64,000 bases of DNA from Lycium barbarum (Eukaryota; Streptophyta; Magnoliopsida; Solanales; Solanaceae), in assembly GCF_019175385.1 (NCBI RefSeq), contig NC_083342.1:115196376-115260375 (forward strand), written 5' to 3'. This document shows positions 48,832 through 60,835 of the stretch, piece after piece. The translations under genes and the position numbers were made by a program. The number at the start of each line of letters is the position of its first letter. The first letter of the stretch is position 1. A model generated the notes under the pieces. That model was not told the DNA's origin. It saw only the letters and a list, made by a program, of their open reading frames with translations, and did no database searches.

Positions 48832-49640
48832 ATAATTGAGGTATTAAACTCGCAAAAAAATAATAATTTAAATGTATTTTTAATCATTAACTCTTTTTTC
48901 TTTTACCAAAAAAAAAGCCTTTGGCATCCTAGCTTGACGGAACATGCTACTATGAATACTTGACTTGTTTGATTTGAATATCTCGAGGCATAAATAAAGT
49001 AGTAATTTATTATATTACCCATAATTATTATAAGTTATCTAATATTGAAAAATGAGTTGAAAATCATTATAGGACTTGATAATATGGGTAAAACATATAT
49101 AAAAGGGTAAATTATGTCTCAGTTTCCAAATTGAACAAGTAAAAACAGACATCTATTTTTTGTATAATGAACAAGTAAAAGTAAACTGAGGCAGCAATAA
49201 GTTTGAGTTTACCTCCAAAAATCAGTCTAGCCTCCTTTTTTTTTTCCTTTCCTTTTCACTGGATGGTAAGACACCATATTATACTAGCATGGCTTTGAAA
49301 CTCATTTTCAAAAAATTTAGGAAGTATCAGTTTTTGAGTGATTTTCGAGTAAAACACTAATGTTTTTGAAGATTCCAAACTTCTATGTTTCAAAATTTTT
49401 AAAATTAAAAAACTTAGCCTTCATTTTGTTAAAGACAAATGCCAGATGTCCTTACGCTTGGGCTTCGCAGTCATGGTAAATCATTGGAAAGGCATCAAGA
49501 AGTACATGATGTTTGGTGAAATGGTCTTGGACTAAAGGGATGATTATCATGCTCATTTCTAAACAAGAGTTTCCTTACTCAGTGTAAAGGACTATATATG
49601 ATGCCATCAGTTATCTGCCAAGAGATTACATCGCTATTTG

Positions 49641-50317
49641 GCAGAAAGGTAGACAACTTTATTTACACAAATGTTTTTAACCACCAGAAACAGAATAATC
49701 TTTGCTCCAGCAACATAGCTGAACTCTTCCAGATTTTGATAAAATCGCGAAACATTGCCAGCCCTTGATATTGTGAGTTATCTGGTCTTTCCACCTGTTT
49801 GCAGACCGAGATTTTGTTTAGGTACTTTTGTTTACATGCAAATATGCAAGAGCAAAATGTTAAATAGACATGCCATTACCTTTATCAGTTACAAACTTTT
49901 ACAGGATTTTGAGGTGTTATTTGTTGAACATCAGAATATAACCATTGGGTACACAAATGCAAAGGAAACACAAGTTTTGGAACCGAACAAGCCAATTGAT
50001 CGAGAACCAAGCTGATGGAAGTTCACCGAAATAGCAGAAAAAAGTAGTATGCTTTAATTTGACCAACTCCTCAAAATAAAAGTACTTCAACAAACATTTT
50101 AAATTTCGAGCTGATGTTGTTTAGTTCCAAACCTTGTCAACGAGAAGAAAATGCACGCATTATCAGATTCCAAACTGGTTACTATAACCAGATGCAGTAA
50201 AATATGAAGCAACAAGTGCACATTTAGAGGCCAGAGAAGTTTTAAGGATACATATTTGAAGAACTGATATACATACCAGCAGGATGTCTTGGCTTAATGT
50301 GTTGAAGCAGGTCTAGT
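49641..50317. other. between thioesterases B and C
   Basis: Noncoding on most readings. A plus-strand 86-residue frame (49755-50015) contains LLQDFEVLFVEHQNITIGY and ends in a hydrophilic tail. It has no recognised domain and could be a leftover exon or chance. Confidence 0.35.
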
Positions 50318-52656
50318 TCATAAACTTGCTACAGGCATGTGATAAAATGTTGCATGAGCGATGTAACTCAGTTTCTCAGAATCCTTTACTCTAAAATCCA
50401 GTGCAACTACAGTCAGGTTTCTTCCACTCCTAATAACGGATGCATTAACTATTACTTCTGCCTGTCAGTACCCCTCCAAAAAGAGAAAATAAATTAGAGA
50501 AAAGGCAGGACAGGTATTAGACTGCAAGACATGAAACATTGCAGACAAACAGCTAACTTATTGTGTTGACAACTATATTTTTAGACCTCAGTAAACAAAT
50601 AGCATGGCTAAAATAAGATAATTCTAATGCCTAAAGACTCACATTTCGAGGAGCACCAGAGAGATAAGATATGCTCAATTCTCCAAGAAAGAGCTCCTTA
50701 TCCTTTCCCACAATAGTTCGGGCACAGCCAGTTGCCACCCTTGCTGCTACAGCTCCAATCGCTCCTCCATGCAGTGAACCATAGAAATTCTGCAAGGAAA
50801 TTACTAAACCAATGTGTTCCAACACTTACCAGAAACGGCTAAAAACCGAAGAGAAAATAGTACACACTTGATGCAATGGATTACAATGCAACTTGGAAGT
50901 TGATAGTATCCGCAGAAAAAATGTAGCATTACACAAGGTAGACAGCACACACATGGAAACTGAAGGAGGTTAGATAGAGATGTCAAGTATAATAAACAAT
51001 GGAAATGGCTTGAACTCACTTCTTTTTCCGCTTGAATACAAACCCCCCCCCCCAAAAAAAAATAAAACCACCCCCACCACACACACACAACTAACACACA
51101 TTTTTCTTTTTGTTTTGCCAGGAAATACTATAAAGTACAGCAAACTCTTCAGTTTCTTTCTCAGCCCATTAACTGGAATAAAAGCAGTTGTTTCAATTCC
51201 AAAGTAAATGAAAAGTCCATTTGATGAAATAGATCAAATAGAAATTTCACAATTGGGGATCCCTCAAATCCAAGGTAATATCAACACCATGCTAAATAAA
51301 TGCAGATGCCATCTGATATCTAAAAATCCAAGTACTGAGAATCTCAACTTCAACCGTCTCCTTCAGTCTCACTTAAATATACCCCAAAATGATATCTGTC
51401 CCCTAAACCACTTCCTATACGCCTCCAACCATCCACAAAAAAGTGAAACAGAACGAGCCAGATGCTCAGATATGCAGAACGGATTAACTTTTTCAAGCCA
51501 TTGAATAGAAACCAACTTGTCCATATAACCGGTGACTTCTCCGATTTGCTCAAGCTTGTGGAAAAACCTGGTGTTCTAAAGACACATATATGAGAAAACT
51601 AGGATCTCATTAACCTCATCATCTTTCTCAATCCTATTCAATACCTAACCTTCTGAAATCAGGACACTGGCGTAGTAGTGTTGGGATTTAACAGGTGCTG
51701 CTGCCTACCCACCATAAAATAAATTTTTAGTTCTATCAACGCTTGTTTTCCACGCTTAAATCAATTGTTAACTACACTTCATTCCCTAAGTTTCCACACC
51801 TAGGGGATATTTTTCCCAAAAATTAATGATTTGACGGTAATATTCAGAAATTGTGGACCCAAGAGATTTTCCTATAGCAGGAAACTTTATCATCAATCAA
51901 TCAACTAGGCTCAATCCAAAACTAGCTGGGATCAGCTGTATGAATCCTCTGTAATCAATCCAGTCCATTTGGGTTAATTTCATTCCAATACTGAAGAACA
52001 ATTAGTCATTTTAAGACAAATGAAGTTAGAGACTTAGAGGTCCTCTAAATTGCAAACTTATCTTACTTGACTAAAAAGACTCAAGTAGATAGTATCCCAA
52101 AACCTTACGCTTCATAAAACAACAAAGCCATTCAAAAAAATTCTTGGTCAATTGACTCTCATAAAGCATAAAATGTTACTCCTAGTAATCAATTTAGGAT
52201 GAAAAGGGTAAAATTCTCTTCTCTACTGAACTGGTAATCTAAAAGCCTCAAATAGCAGAAGGATCCCAAAAGCTTAAACAACATGTAACACAAAAATCTG
52301 ACACGTTCCAAGAAAATGAGAACCAAACAAAATTCAAGAAAGACTCAATTTTTTCAACCAACCAACATATATAATAAAGACCCAATAATAAAAGATCAAT
52401 TGTTTACCATGATAGGAGGTTTGACAGAGACAATACAAGAAATCTTGCCACGGTGGATGTGTTGGACTTTGAGGAAGCCACGGGTGAGTTCAGAGAAAGA
52501 GTCCTTAGTGTCATACTGTGAAGGAAAGGTAAGGTTGAATACCCCCATGCTTTTGAGGAATCCATTGAGCTTAGAAATAGAATCTGGAGACAAATCTTTG
52601 GAGATGATGGTCTTTTTGCTCTCTAGAACAGTTGGGGCTGAGCTATTTTCCCCCAT
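50318..52656 (-). CDS. acyl-CoA thioesterase, hotdog fold, paralogue C
   Basis: Exons 52408-52656, 50643-50789, 50318-50461 (249/147/144 nt, phase 0), 179 aa, TGA stop. Same gene structure as A and B but clearly more diverged: MGENSSAPTVLESKKTIISK at the start, NFYGSLHGGAIGAVAARVA in exon 2, and AEVIVNASVIRSGRNLTVV in exon 3, ending FYHMPVASL. The HGG motif is at 90-92, but position 99, Glu in A and B and Asp in THEM2-type enzymes, is Ala here. It may therefore be inactive or changed in chemistry. Frame, splice sites and length are intact, which argues against simple decay. Intron 1 (50790-52407) shows only low-complexity C/A tracts. Confidence 0.88.
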
Positions 52657-54164
52657 CTATTTGGTGGAGCAATCTTTTATGACCAATATAGGGCTAGATC
52701 TAATTTGGTCGCTTATACGTATACTGGTGAGAACAATCCTGTGCTGTGCACGGGCTCAATGTGTATTCATAAATTTAATTTTTTTTAATTAGTATTGATT
52801 AAGTAATTTAGGTAAGAAATTTTAATGTTTAATGCACGGAAGGATTACAGAAAGTCAAGAGCAAGTTTTAAGAAACACTTCCAAGCATATATACTTAATT
52901 ACAACATTTTGATCACTAATCTGAAAAGCAGATACAAAAATAGTTGGACAGCTACGCTATAAACAAAAAGATAACAAAAAGGTACAAAGTTAACAGTGAC
53001 AAACAAAGACTTAAATGTCAAATTGAGGCATTAAATGTGAGACCCGCATTGAAAGATAGAAGAAATTTCAAGAGGTGCAAATGCAGCGTGTGGCATTCCA
53101 ATTGAAATGGCGCCCAATCTGTCAACTAATTTATACACGGGTGATAAGGCTATAAGCACAATGCCTTCAAAGCATATAAACGTGATTTTCCGAAAATACC
53201 CTCTGCAGCAAGCAGGCATGTAAACGAAGACATGTTTGCTTGAGCTATACCACTATCACTTCTTATATAGGAGAATATATATTACTCCATGGACTATCAA
53301 TTAGGCTATAGGGGTGGCTCAATAAGATCGGAAGCTTAAAATCAACTTTAATGAGAGAACTTTTTTTTCTCAATATTTTTTAAAAGAAAAAGTAACCTAT
53401 AAATTTATTGTAGGTAAGATCTTGAGTTCGAGCCTCGGAACAAAAAAAATCTTATTAGAGAGTGCTTCCTTCTTTAACTGGCCTTACATGTTTCAAAATC
53501 GAATTTATCGAAACATTTAATACAAGTATCCAACATCGGATGAAAAAAATGAGCCCCCGAAGCCTAAAGCCCCGCTTTAGTGGCTTGGCCCTCTAGCTGT
53601 CCCTAGCTACACGTATATAAGTTTGCTAAGTTTGGCGGTTTAAGTCCAAGGCTAACAGAATCATCATTCCATAACAATTAAGGTGAGCAAACTTTTGGCA
53701 AACACAAAATGTGAATTTTTTGACTTTTTGCTTTGCATTTTGGATTTTGGATTTTATTTTCAGTTGTGGATTTTATATTATTGAATTTGGAATTGAAACT
53801 TTGTTGAAAATTAGAAATTTTTGTACCTTATATTTTTAACCTTACCTATTAGACATAAGAGCAAATGCTAAATGCTATATCTGCTGATCAATAACTAGAG
53901 CCAAGGGGTTTCAGCATAAAGAGTCACTCCTCTCCCTTAACTCCCTCCTTAATTGCTCCAGTATGATAAATAATTAAGCTCAATTTTTACAGTACTATCA
54001 TAGAAAAGGAAAAGCCCAACACAGAAGCCAAGAGCTTATTTATTGTTACTTCTTCAACAAAAGCAATTTTCTTTTATGAGGACCTTCCTTCAACAGAATC
54101 AATGGGATCGAATCTAATTTCGTCCTCTCCCTGTCACGCTCAGCCTACCACTCCGTAGTTTAGT
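52657..54164. other. upstream of thioesterase C, noncoding
   Basis: AT-rich, with no gene recognised. Presumed promoter of paralogue C at its left edge. Confidence 0.45.
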
Positions 54165-54172
54165 ATCATAAC

Positions 54173-54349
54173 CAGGGGCGGAGCTAGCATGGTAGTCGGG
54201 GGTGCGGCCGAACCCAGTAACTTTAGTCTAAACCCTCTATTTGTGTTGAAAAATTCATTGAATATGTATAAATTGTTAATTTAGAACCCTGTAACTTAAA
54301 CGAATTAGAATCCCGAACCCACAAGCTTCAAATCCTGGCTCCGCCTCTG
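54173..54349. mobile_element. hAT-type MITE, 177 bp
   Basis: Ends CAGGGGCGGAGCTAGCATGG and GGCTCCGCCTCTG are inverse, flanked by the exact 8-bp TSD ATCATAAC (54165-54172, 54350-54357). This end motif is a common Solanaceae MITE signature. Confidence 0.85.
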
Positions 54350-54583
54350 ATCATAACATTTGCAACCTCCGCTTGAAAGTCGGAATTAGCTCAAGTACAG
54401 GGCCCTCAACTAAAAGATCATAAGTTTCATTCCCGACGTTACAAACTCTTTCATTACCTCTTTCACGGTGGCTGTTTATTCTGATTCATCAACACACCGG
54501 CTAAGAAAAAGTATGTAAGTGATAAGCTTTCCAATTCTCATGCCTTGAGCACGAGATATTTGCTCCAATTTTGTGAAATGAGA

Positions 54584-54816
54584 TACAGTCAAACCTCTCT
54601 TTAACAGAACTGTCGGGTCCGAAATTTTTCAGTTGTTATAGAGAATGGTTGTTATATACTTATAACAGCATTGACATTTAAATAATACTTCGCTGTTATA
54701 GGCAAAATAGATGCCTAAAATCTAATTTTCATTTATTTAATTGACAAATTCTAAGCTTAATCACACTTTGTATAATGAAGGAAAACCGTTTAATGATGAA
54801 AATATATATATATCTA

Positions 54817-54880
<64 letters not shown>

Positions 54881-55201
54881 TATGATATTTTTTGTCATAA
54901 ATAGTGTATTAAATGATCAAATATTTGATCAAAATATCTACTTTTATTATTGTTAATTATATATATATATCTATTTTTATAAAGATGGTTAATTATTATA
55001 TTACCAAAAAAAGAAGATAGTTGTTATATGGAGTGTAATTTTACAAAGAGCGTACTGGTATAAATTTGGATGTTGCTTTTATAGGTGAAATGCTATTATA
55101 GAGAAGTAAAATATAACATAAAAAATCGGTTCCGAAAAAACTTGGTTGTTATAGAGAGGTGTTGTTATATGCGGGTGCCGTTATAAAGAGGTCTGACTAT
55201 A
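54584..55201. mobile_element. MITE with CAGTCAAACCTCTCT ends
   Basis: Ends TACAGTCAAACCTCTCTTTA and AAAGAGGTCTGACTATA, with repeated TTGTTATAGAG/CTGTTATA motifs inside, typical of a TA-target Tc1/mariner-like MITE. It contains a long (TA)n run at about 54803-54877 that has expanded it. A solo LTR sits against its right end. Confidence 0.72.
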
Positions 55202-55203
55202 CT

Positions 55204-56565
55204 TGTTACACCTCGCAGTTCGGACGTTGAGTTCCGTAGGTGTTAACTGCTAAATTGTGAACACTCAAGTGATATGTGCCTATTTTATGGTTATAAGGGT
55301 TTAAGATCATGTATGAGAAGTATCGAAAGGACTGGAGGGCAAGTGAATGAAGGAAATTAAGTTTGTCGGACTTTGGAGAAAATATGAGGAGCAATTTTGG
55401 TCCAATTTGGCGGACGAATATCTCTTATCATATGAAGTGTTTTAAGGTGAAATAAAATCCTAAAATGAAGTTCGTCGAGTCTAATTTCCAACGCAACAAA
55501 CCGCTCGTCGATTGGACTTCGAAGTAGAGAATTATAGACGTTACAAGTTCAGCTGACAGAGCAGAAACGCGTGCTACAGTACTGCTACAGTAACCGACTT
55601 GCTACAGTAGTAGTACTGTAGCACGCGTTTCTAAAGGAGTTTGGTTTAAGGACTTAAGATAGGTATATGACGATAAGTCTAACGGTAGTATAATTTCTCT
55701 TGAATGTAAATTTTCAAGTTCGGGAGAATAAGCGTTAATTCGTAAGAGATCAATCAGGTATGTTAAGGTTAAACCTTTCTTTCAAAGGCATGATTCCTAT
55801 GTTTTGATTCCATACATGACATCCATAATATTTTTACCCCTAGAAATGCCAGAAGTCTATAGTTTCTGAAAAATCTTACGATGACTCCAATCTTAGAGAT
55901 TTTCAAGCCTAAGTTTCTAGATGATTTCATGAAGGGACTGAGCGTGCTATATAACATATGGCCTCAGCTTATGTCTGAGCGTGCTATATAACATATGGCC
56001 TCAGTTTATGTTATGGATCATTCAAAGTGAGACATGATGGTGGTGACGATTATGGTAGTGATGAAGATCCTTATCATCTAAACGAACCCAGCAAATAAAC
56101 GAACTCCAATGACTCTATTCCTAGACAGTGTAGGAGTATTCGTATCTTTGACCTCTTGAGTCCCGAAGGGGCATCCATAAGTTGTGCAATTTCATAATGT
56201 TGTCTAATTCCCGAAGGGGACATTCAAAGGGTTTTCCCTTTCCTATGCATTTTACATTTAAGTTTTGGAGTCTCGAAGGAGATAAATGAAAAGGGGAAGA
56301 AGTTCCCGTTTTGCGTTAAAATTTCTCCGAAGGGAGTCTTTTGATAGTTTTCAAAGATTTTCATGCATTCGCATATTTACATACATGCATGACATCATTT
56401 CATGGAGAAGGGAAAAGGGCTAAGGCGTTATATACGCAAACCACCTGATCAGCTGGTATACGATAATTATGATGCCCGAAGGGGCTGCCCCAAGGGGCCA
56501 TTATGCTATTATGCCCGAAGGGGCTGCGAGCAGGGTGAAGGCATGCATTATATATATATATATAC

Positions 56566-56653
<88 letters not shown>

Positions 56654-57294
56654 CTCATGCTGCATCAAAAGTTCATATGCACGTACATGTTTATCAGAGT
56701 TGGTTACAGGTACAGGTTGAGTCTGTTACTCTTTTATCATCCGAGTCGAGATATATTGTTTCAATTCTGCCTTACATACTCGGTACATTATTCGTACTGA
56801 CGTCCCTTTGCCTGGGGGCGCTGCGTTTCATGCCACGCAGGTGTATACAGATGAGTAGAAGACATTGGCTATAGGATGTTCCCATGCTATCAGCTGGATC
56901 GGTGAGCTCCATCTCAGTTCGGAGTGTCGCTGAGTCAAAGTACTTATGTTATGGTATTTTGTATATGTTAGAGACTTTGCAGACAATGTCCTGTGGATAG
57001 TGCGTCGAGGAGTCGATAGTGGTATAAAGCGACCATATAGGTCGATGTGTTTTCAAGCTTTATTTTTAAGGATTCTATTGTGACTAAAGGTTTTCTTGAA
57101 TTAACGATAAGGGAGAAGTCCCTGATTTGACAAAAGAGTTTTATTGAAAAGTTTTTTTTTTTACCTGACAGAAGCGTCATTTCGTAGATTAAAGGTTCAC
57201 AAAAAGTTGTGACTCATGGATGGAATGGTAGTATGGCACTTAGCCGAGTAGGGTCTTGCGTGTCAGTCGCGGCCCTCCGGTTTGGGTCGTGACA
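55204..57294 (+). mobile_element. solo LTR, 2,091 bp
   Basis: Starts TGTTACACCTCGCAG and ends GTTTGGGTCGTGACA, TSD ATACT on both sides (55199-55203, 57295-57299). It carries the shared block TACTCGGTACATTATTCGTA with GCC..GGGGGCGCTGCG near 56775-56842. It also contains tandem CCGAAGGGG(A/C) motifs (56160-56530) and a (TA)n microsatellite (about 56546-56646). Confidence 0.88.
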
Positions 57295-57589
57295 ATACTT
57301 CACCTTACTAAGGCCTCATTTGTTTTCATTAAAATTAAGACGTTTGAATTTGAATGCACATCTGAATGATTAAGATGTTATCTCTAGGTCTGAACACTAA
57401 ATGATTAAGACTGTTTGTTTTTCAACATCTGAATGTGCATAATGTATTTATTTAAACATAATAAATATACAATTCAAATAAAAAAGTAACTAAATATTAG
57501 AAAATAAATACATATTTAATAAAAAAAATATTTGATAAAAAAAATGAAACATTTATGTTCACTAGTAATGGTGGAGATATTTTGTAGTC

Positions 57590-57841
57590 GTGGTAGGTGG
57601 TGAGTGGGGATGGGTGAGTGGTTTAGGGTGGAGGGGTGGGTGTTTGGGGTGTGGGGTGGGAGGTAGTGGGGGTTGGGGTAGTGGTGGGAGGTGGGGGTGG
57701 TGGGGAGTGGGGGATGGGTGGGGTGGGTGGGGTTGGGGTGATGGGGAGTGGGAGGATGGGTGGGGTGGGTTGGGGTTGGGGTGGTGGGGAGTGGGGTGGG
57801 ATTGGGATTGGTGGTGGGGTTGGAGGTTGGGGTGGGGGTAG
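57590..57841 (+). repeat. G-rich minisatellite (GGGTGG / GGGGT units)
   Basis: About 250 bp almost without C on the plus strand, made of GGGTGGGGTTGGGG-like units. All six frames stay open because of composition, so the open frames here are not genes. Strong G-quadruplex potential. Confidence 0.9.
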
Positions 57842-57997
57842 AGTTGATGATAAAAAATTTCCATACAAAAATACCTCTTAATGGCATTAAGACTTGGTTC
57901 AAGATGTTAATGATTAAGACATATTCAGACCCAATAAATGCTTAGATTTTAATGTAAATAAATGCACTTAATGGTCTAAGGTCTAAACCATTCAGAC

Positions 57998-58782
57998 TAG
58001 GCCTGTGCACGAATTGGTTCAATCCGAATTACCGAACCGATTCGAATCAATTCAGATAATTCAATTTGGATAATACAATTCGATTTTGGTTTACAAATTT
58101 AATTGTCAACTATTATGGTTTTTCGATTCGAATACGGTTGGGTATTACTTATAAATCGAACCAACCGAACAAACCGAATTGGGTATATATCACTAATGAC
58201 TAATAGTACGCTAATACACTTTTAATACTTTATATTTTATACCACAGGCTCAAATCCCAATATTTCGTAGACCTAATATTCTAGTACAGAAATACACTCA
58301 CTCCCTTTTAATATTGTCTTCTCTTCTCAAACTCACTCTCTCACAGGCTCCTAAATCCTATTACACTGTCTGTTCTTCTCAAGTGTTTTTCAAGGTAAAA
58401 CATTAATTTTGTGTAGCTATATGCGGATTTGTATGCTTGCACAAGTTGTCAAACTCTTGTTTTACTATTTATATGCTATTTTGCTTGCAAGTTTATGTTT
58501 TTTTTCTTAGTTAATGTCTTGGTTATAGGGCATAGGTCTGCAAATTTAGGATCTCATTACTTTTGATTATGTTTGCTCTAAAACTGAAATAAAAATAGTT
58601 GCTTGTTTAAATTTCGAACAAACCTAACAAATCGATTTGTGTAACCGAACCGAAATAACAAAAACGAATCAAATTGAACGTAGAATGGATCAAGTTTGGT
58701 TGAGAATTTTAGAAAGTCGAAATTCAAAATTTCAACTCGATGATGGCCAAAACCGAACCGAACCGATTCGTGCACAGCCCTA
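57998..58782. mobile_element. hAT-like element, 785 bp, nested
   Basis: Ends TAGGCCTGTGCACGAATTGG and GATTCGTGCACAGCCCTA, exact 8-bp TSD ATTCAGAC (57990-57997, 58783-58790). Rich in AACCGAACCGA and CGAATT blocks, as in the element at 13797-14705. Noncoding. Confidence 0.85.
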
Positions 58783-59302
58783 ATTCAGACCTTCAATAAA
58801 TAAGTGCAAACAAATGAGGCCTAAGAGATGTATACATTAATAACAACCATCACAAAGACTTAACGGAAGAAAAGCTCGGGTGTTAAATTGGAGTAAATCG
58901 AAATTATAGGATATAATGTTCCTTCAGCAGTCGGCATAACGTAACCGAATTTATAGCATGTACTCATTATATTCTGAAATAAGACCATTGGTGCTACTAT
59001 TATTTGGTGAAAATTTCAAAGATTGATTATCTAAATTTATAGCTTTTGAAACAAGGATGATATCGTTATTCTTACCTCACTGACTTGTATCAAGTATACT
59101 GTCAATATTGTCAAGTAAGGAATTCGGAAGTCTAAGTTCAAACTATTTTCCTTTCATGAAAAACATTATTCAAATATAAGAAATTTATACTTTTCTATTA
59201 GTAAAAGAAAAAATTAATTAAATATATTGCTTTTTATTCAAGAAAAAGGATAACCAGCCAAATATGGTAAAAATCCGTAAAAGAATAAGGCCAAACGCCT
59301 AA

Positions 59303-60204
59303 CCCTCTGTTTGGATGGTTGTTTCCCGTGGCTCATTAATGTACAGTATGGTATGGTACGGTACGGTATGGTGTTGTATTATATTGTACTGTATTAATTA
59401 ACACAATGTTTGGATAGACTGTATCGTTTGTTGTGGTTTAATGACATTTGTATTGTTTGGTTTGACTGTATGGTACTGTATAATAACTTGTAAGTTTACT
59501 AAAATACCCTTAACTCTTAATTAGAAATTAATTTATATATATTAATAAAACAAAATAGGAACTTTAAAAAATAAGTAGGTAGTGGGTGGGGGTGGTGGAG
59601 GGGTGGGTGGTGTGAGGTGGGGGTTGTGGGATGAGGGTGGGGTAGTGGGTGGTAGGGTGAGGGTGAGTGGTTGTGGGGTTGGGTGGTGGTGAGGGGTAGT
59701 GAGTGAGGGTGGTGGAGGGGTGGATGGTGTGAGGTGGGTGGTAAGATGGGGGTGAATTGTTGTGAGGTGGGGTTGGGCGGTGGTGAGGGGTAGTGGGTGA
59801 TGGTTGGGGTGGTGGCGATAGGTGGTAGAGAAGTGGGGTAATTGGGGGTGGGTTGGGGTGAGTGGTAGGGTAGGGGTGGGTGGGATGGATGGTGCAGGGT
59901 GGGTGGATGGTGGAGGGTGGGGCAGGGGTGAGGTGGGGTGGGGGTGAGTGTAAGTGGTAGAGTGGGGGTGGGGTGGGATGGATGGTGGAGGGTGGGGTAT
60001 AATAGGGAAATAAAATACGTAACCACGGAAAAACCACCAAATCCGTGGTTACAAAAATTGAGATTTTTCATGGTTATAGAACCATAGGATGAACCACGGG
60101 TTTACAACACCATACCACATAATTTTAAGAACAATAAAAACAAACATGATTTCATACAAAATCATACATTAATGAACCACGGAAACCACCATCCAAACAG
60201 GGGG
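59303..60204. mobile_element. PIF/Harbinger-like MITE, 902 bp
   Basis: Ends CCCTCTGTTTGGATGGTTG and CACCATCCAAACAGGGGG, flanked by TAA (59300-59302, 60205-60207). Next to the ends are GTACGGTACGGTATGG and its partly inverse ACCATACCAC. The centre is a second G-rich minisatellite. Confidence 0.8.
59576..59998 (+). repeat. G-rich minisatellite (GGGTGG / GGTGAGG units)
   Basis: About 420 bp of GGGTGGTGTGAGGTGGG-like units, much like 57590-57841 although the host MITE has different ends. Open frames within are compositional. Confidence 0.9.
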
Positions 60205-60423
60205 TAATACGCCATCTTGAAATATTCAATGCTTTGAAATAGCTTGCGTATTTAATCGAATATTCATTATTGCATTCCCATTAATATTATTTAGAAGAAT
60301 TGCAAGCTTCCTAACACAACAAATACCGAGATAATAATATAGAGTGAATCACGCATATAACATCCGGACATAACTATATTACCATTGGAGGGAGGATGAC
60401 GACCTTATCTCTATTTCCCACTT

Positions 60424-60424
60424 C

Positions 60425-60446
<22 letters not shown>
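60424..60446 (+). promoter_or_regulatory. TATA-rich element upstream of the Gly/Cys-rich gene
   Basis: CTATATATATATATATATAT, about 120-140 bases before the ATG at 60563. Plausible as a TATA box, but AT repeats are common here. Confidence 0.35.
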
Positions 60447-60455
<9 letters not shown>

Positions 60456-60562
60456 TGCTTTGTCCATTCTCTATAAGATTCTTAGTTTTATCTATACAAA
60501 AAAAAAAAAAAAGTTAAAAAGATTATCATCATCACCTCCAATTTCTTCATATAACAATTGTC

Positions 60563-60835
60563 ATGGGATCGTGTGTTAGCAAAAAGTCTCCCAGCAATAA
60601 TAACAAGGTCAACGTAGAGAAAGGCCAGAAGAAATATATTTATCCATCAGCTGCAAAACAAGGCCAAAAAAAATATGTTTATTCATCAAAGAGAAAAGGT
60701 TCTAGATCATGGAATAGCAGAAGCTATAATACTGGAAGTATGTTTTATGTAGGAACGCTAGCTAGTACTGGAGGCGGTGGCTGCGGTGGTGATGGTTGCG
60801 GTGGCGGCTGCGGTGGCGGTGGTTGTGGAGGCTAG
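60563..60835 (+). CDS. small Gly/Cys-rich protein with N-myristoylation signal
   Basis: 90 aa, one exon, start ATGGGATCGTGTGTTAGC. The N-terminus MGSCVSKK is a textbook myristoylation site (Gly2) with a Cys4 suitable for palmitoylation, predicting attachment to the plasma membrane. The middle is basic and contains two similar blocks, GQKKYIYPS and GQKKYVYSS. The tail is a run of Gly and Cys (GGGGCGG repeats) that could bind metal or form disulfides. I do not recognise a named family. The following 3' region is AT-rich. Base composition of the tail is GC-rich compared with surroundings, but the frame is consistent with a real gene. Confidence 0.65.
   Translation: MGSCVSKKSPSNNNKVNVEKGQKKYIYPSAAKQGQKKYVYSSKRKGSRSWNSRSYNTGSMFYVGTLASTGGGGCGGDGCGGGCGGGGCGG

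Larger units (their letters stand above)
45698..49640. repeat. segmental duplication, thioesterase B block
   Basis: Partner of 22030-30140. It keeps unoccupied sites for the solo LTR, the MULE-like element and the 241-bp MITE found in the A block. It has one insertion of its own, the MITE at 48472-48831. Confidence 0.9.
57312..58821. mobile_element. PIF/Harbinger-like MITE with nested element
   Basis: Ends GGCCTCATTTGTTTTCATTA and TGCAAACAAATGAGGCC, flanked by TAA on both sides. Inner sequence is also symmetric (TCTGAATGATTAAGA near the left; its inverse near 57900). It contains a G-rich minisatellite and, at 57998-58782, a nested hAT-like element. Confidence 0.75.

Noticed and set aside
54741..54956. 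71-aa frame rich in Ile and Tyr, and similar frames at 56402-56800
   Set aside because: Translation of (TA)n microsatellites.
57516..57902. Several Pro- or Gly-rich open frames in 57516-57902 and 59517-60071
   Set aside because: They arise because the GGGTGG minisatellites lack stops in all frames. They are compositional, not genes.
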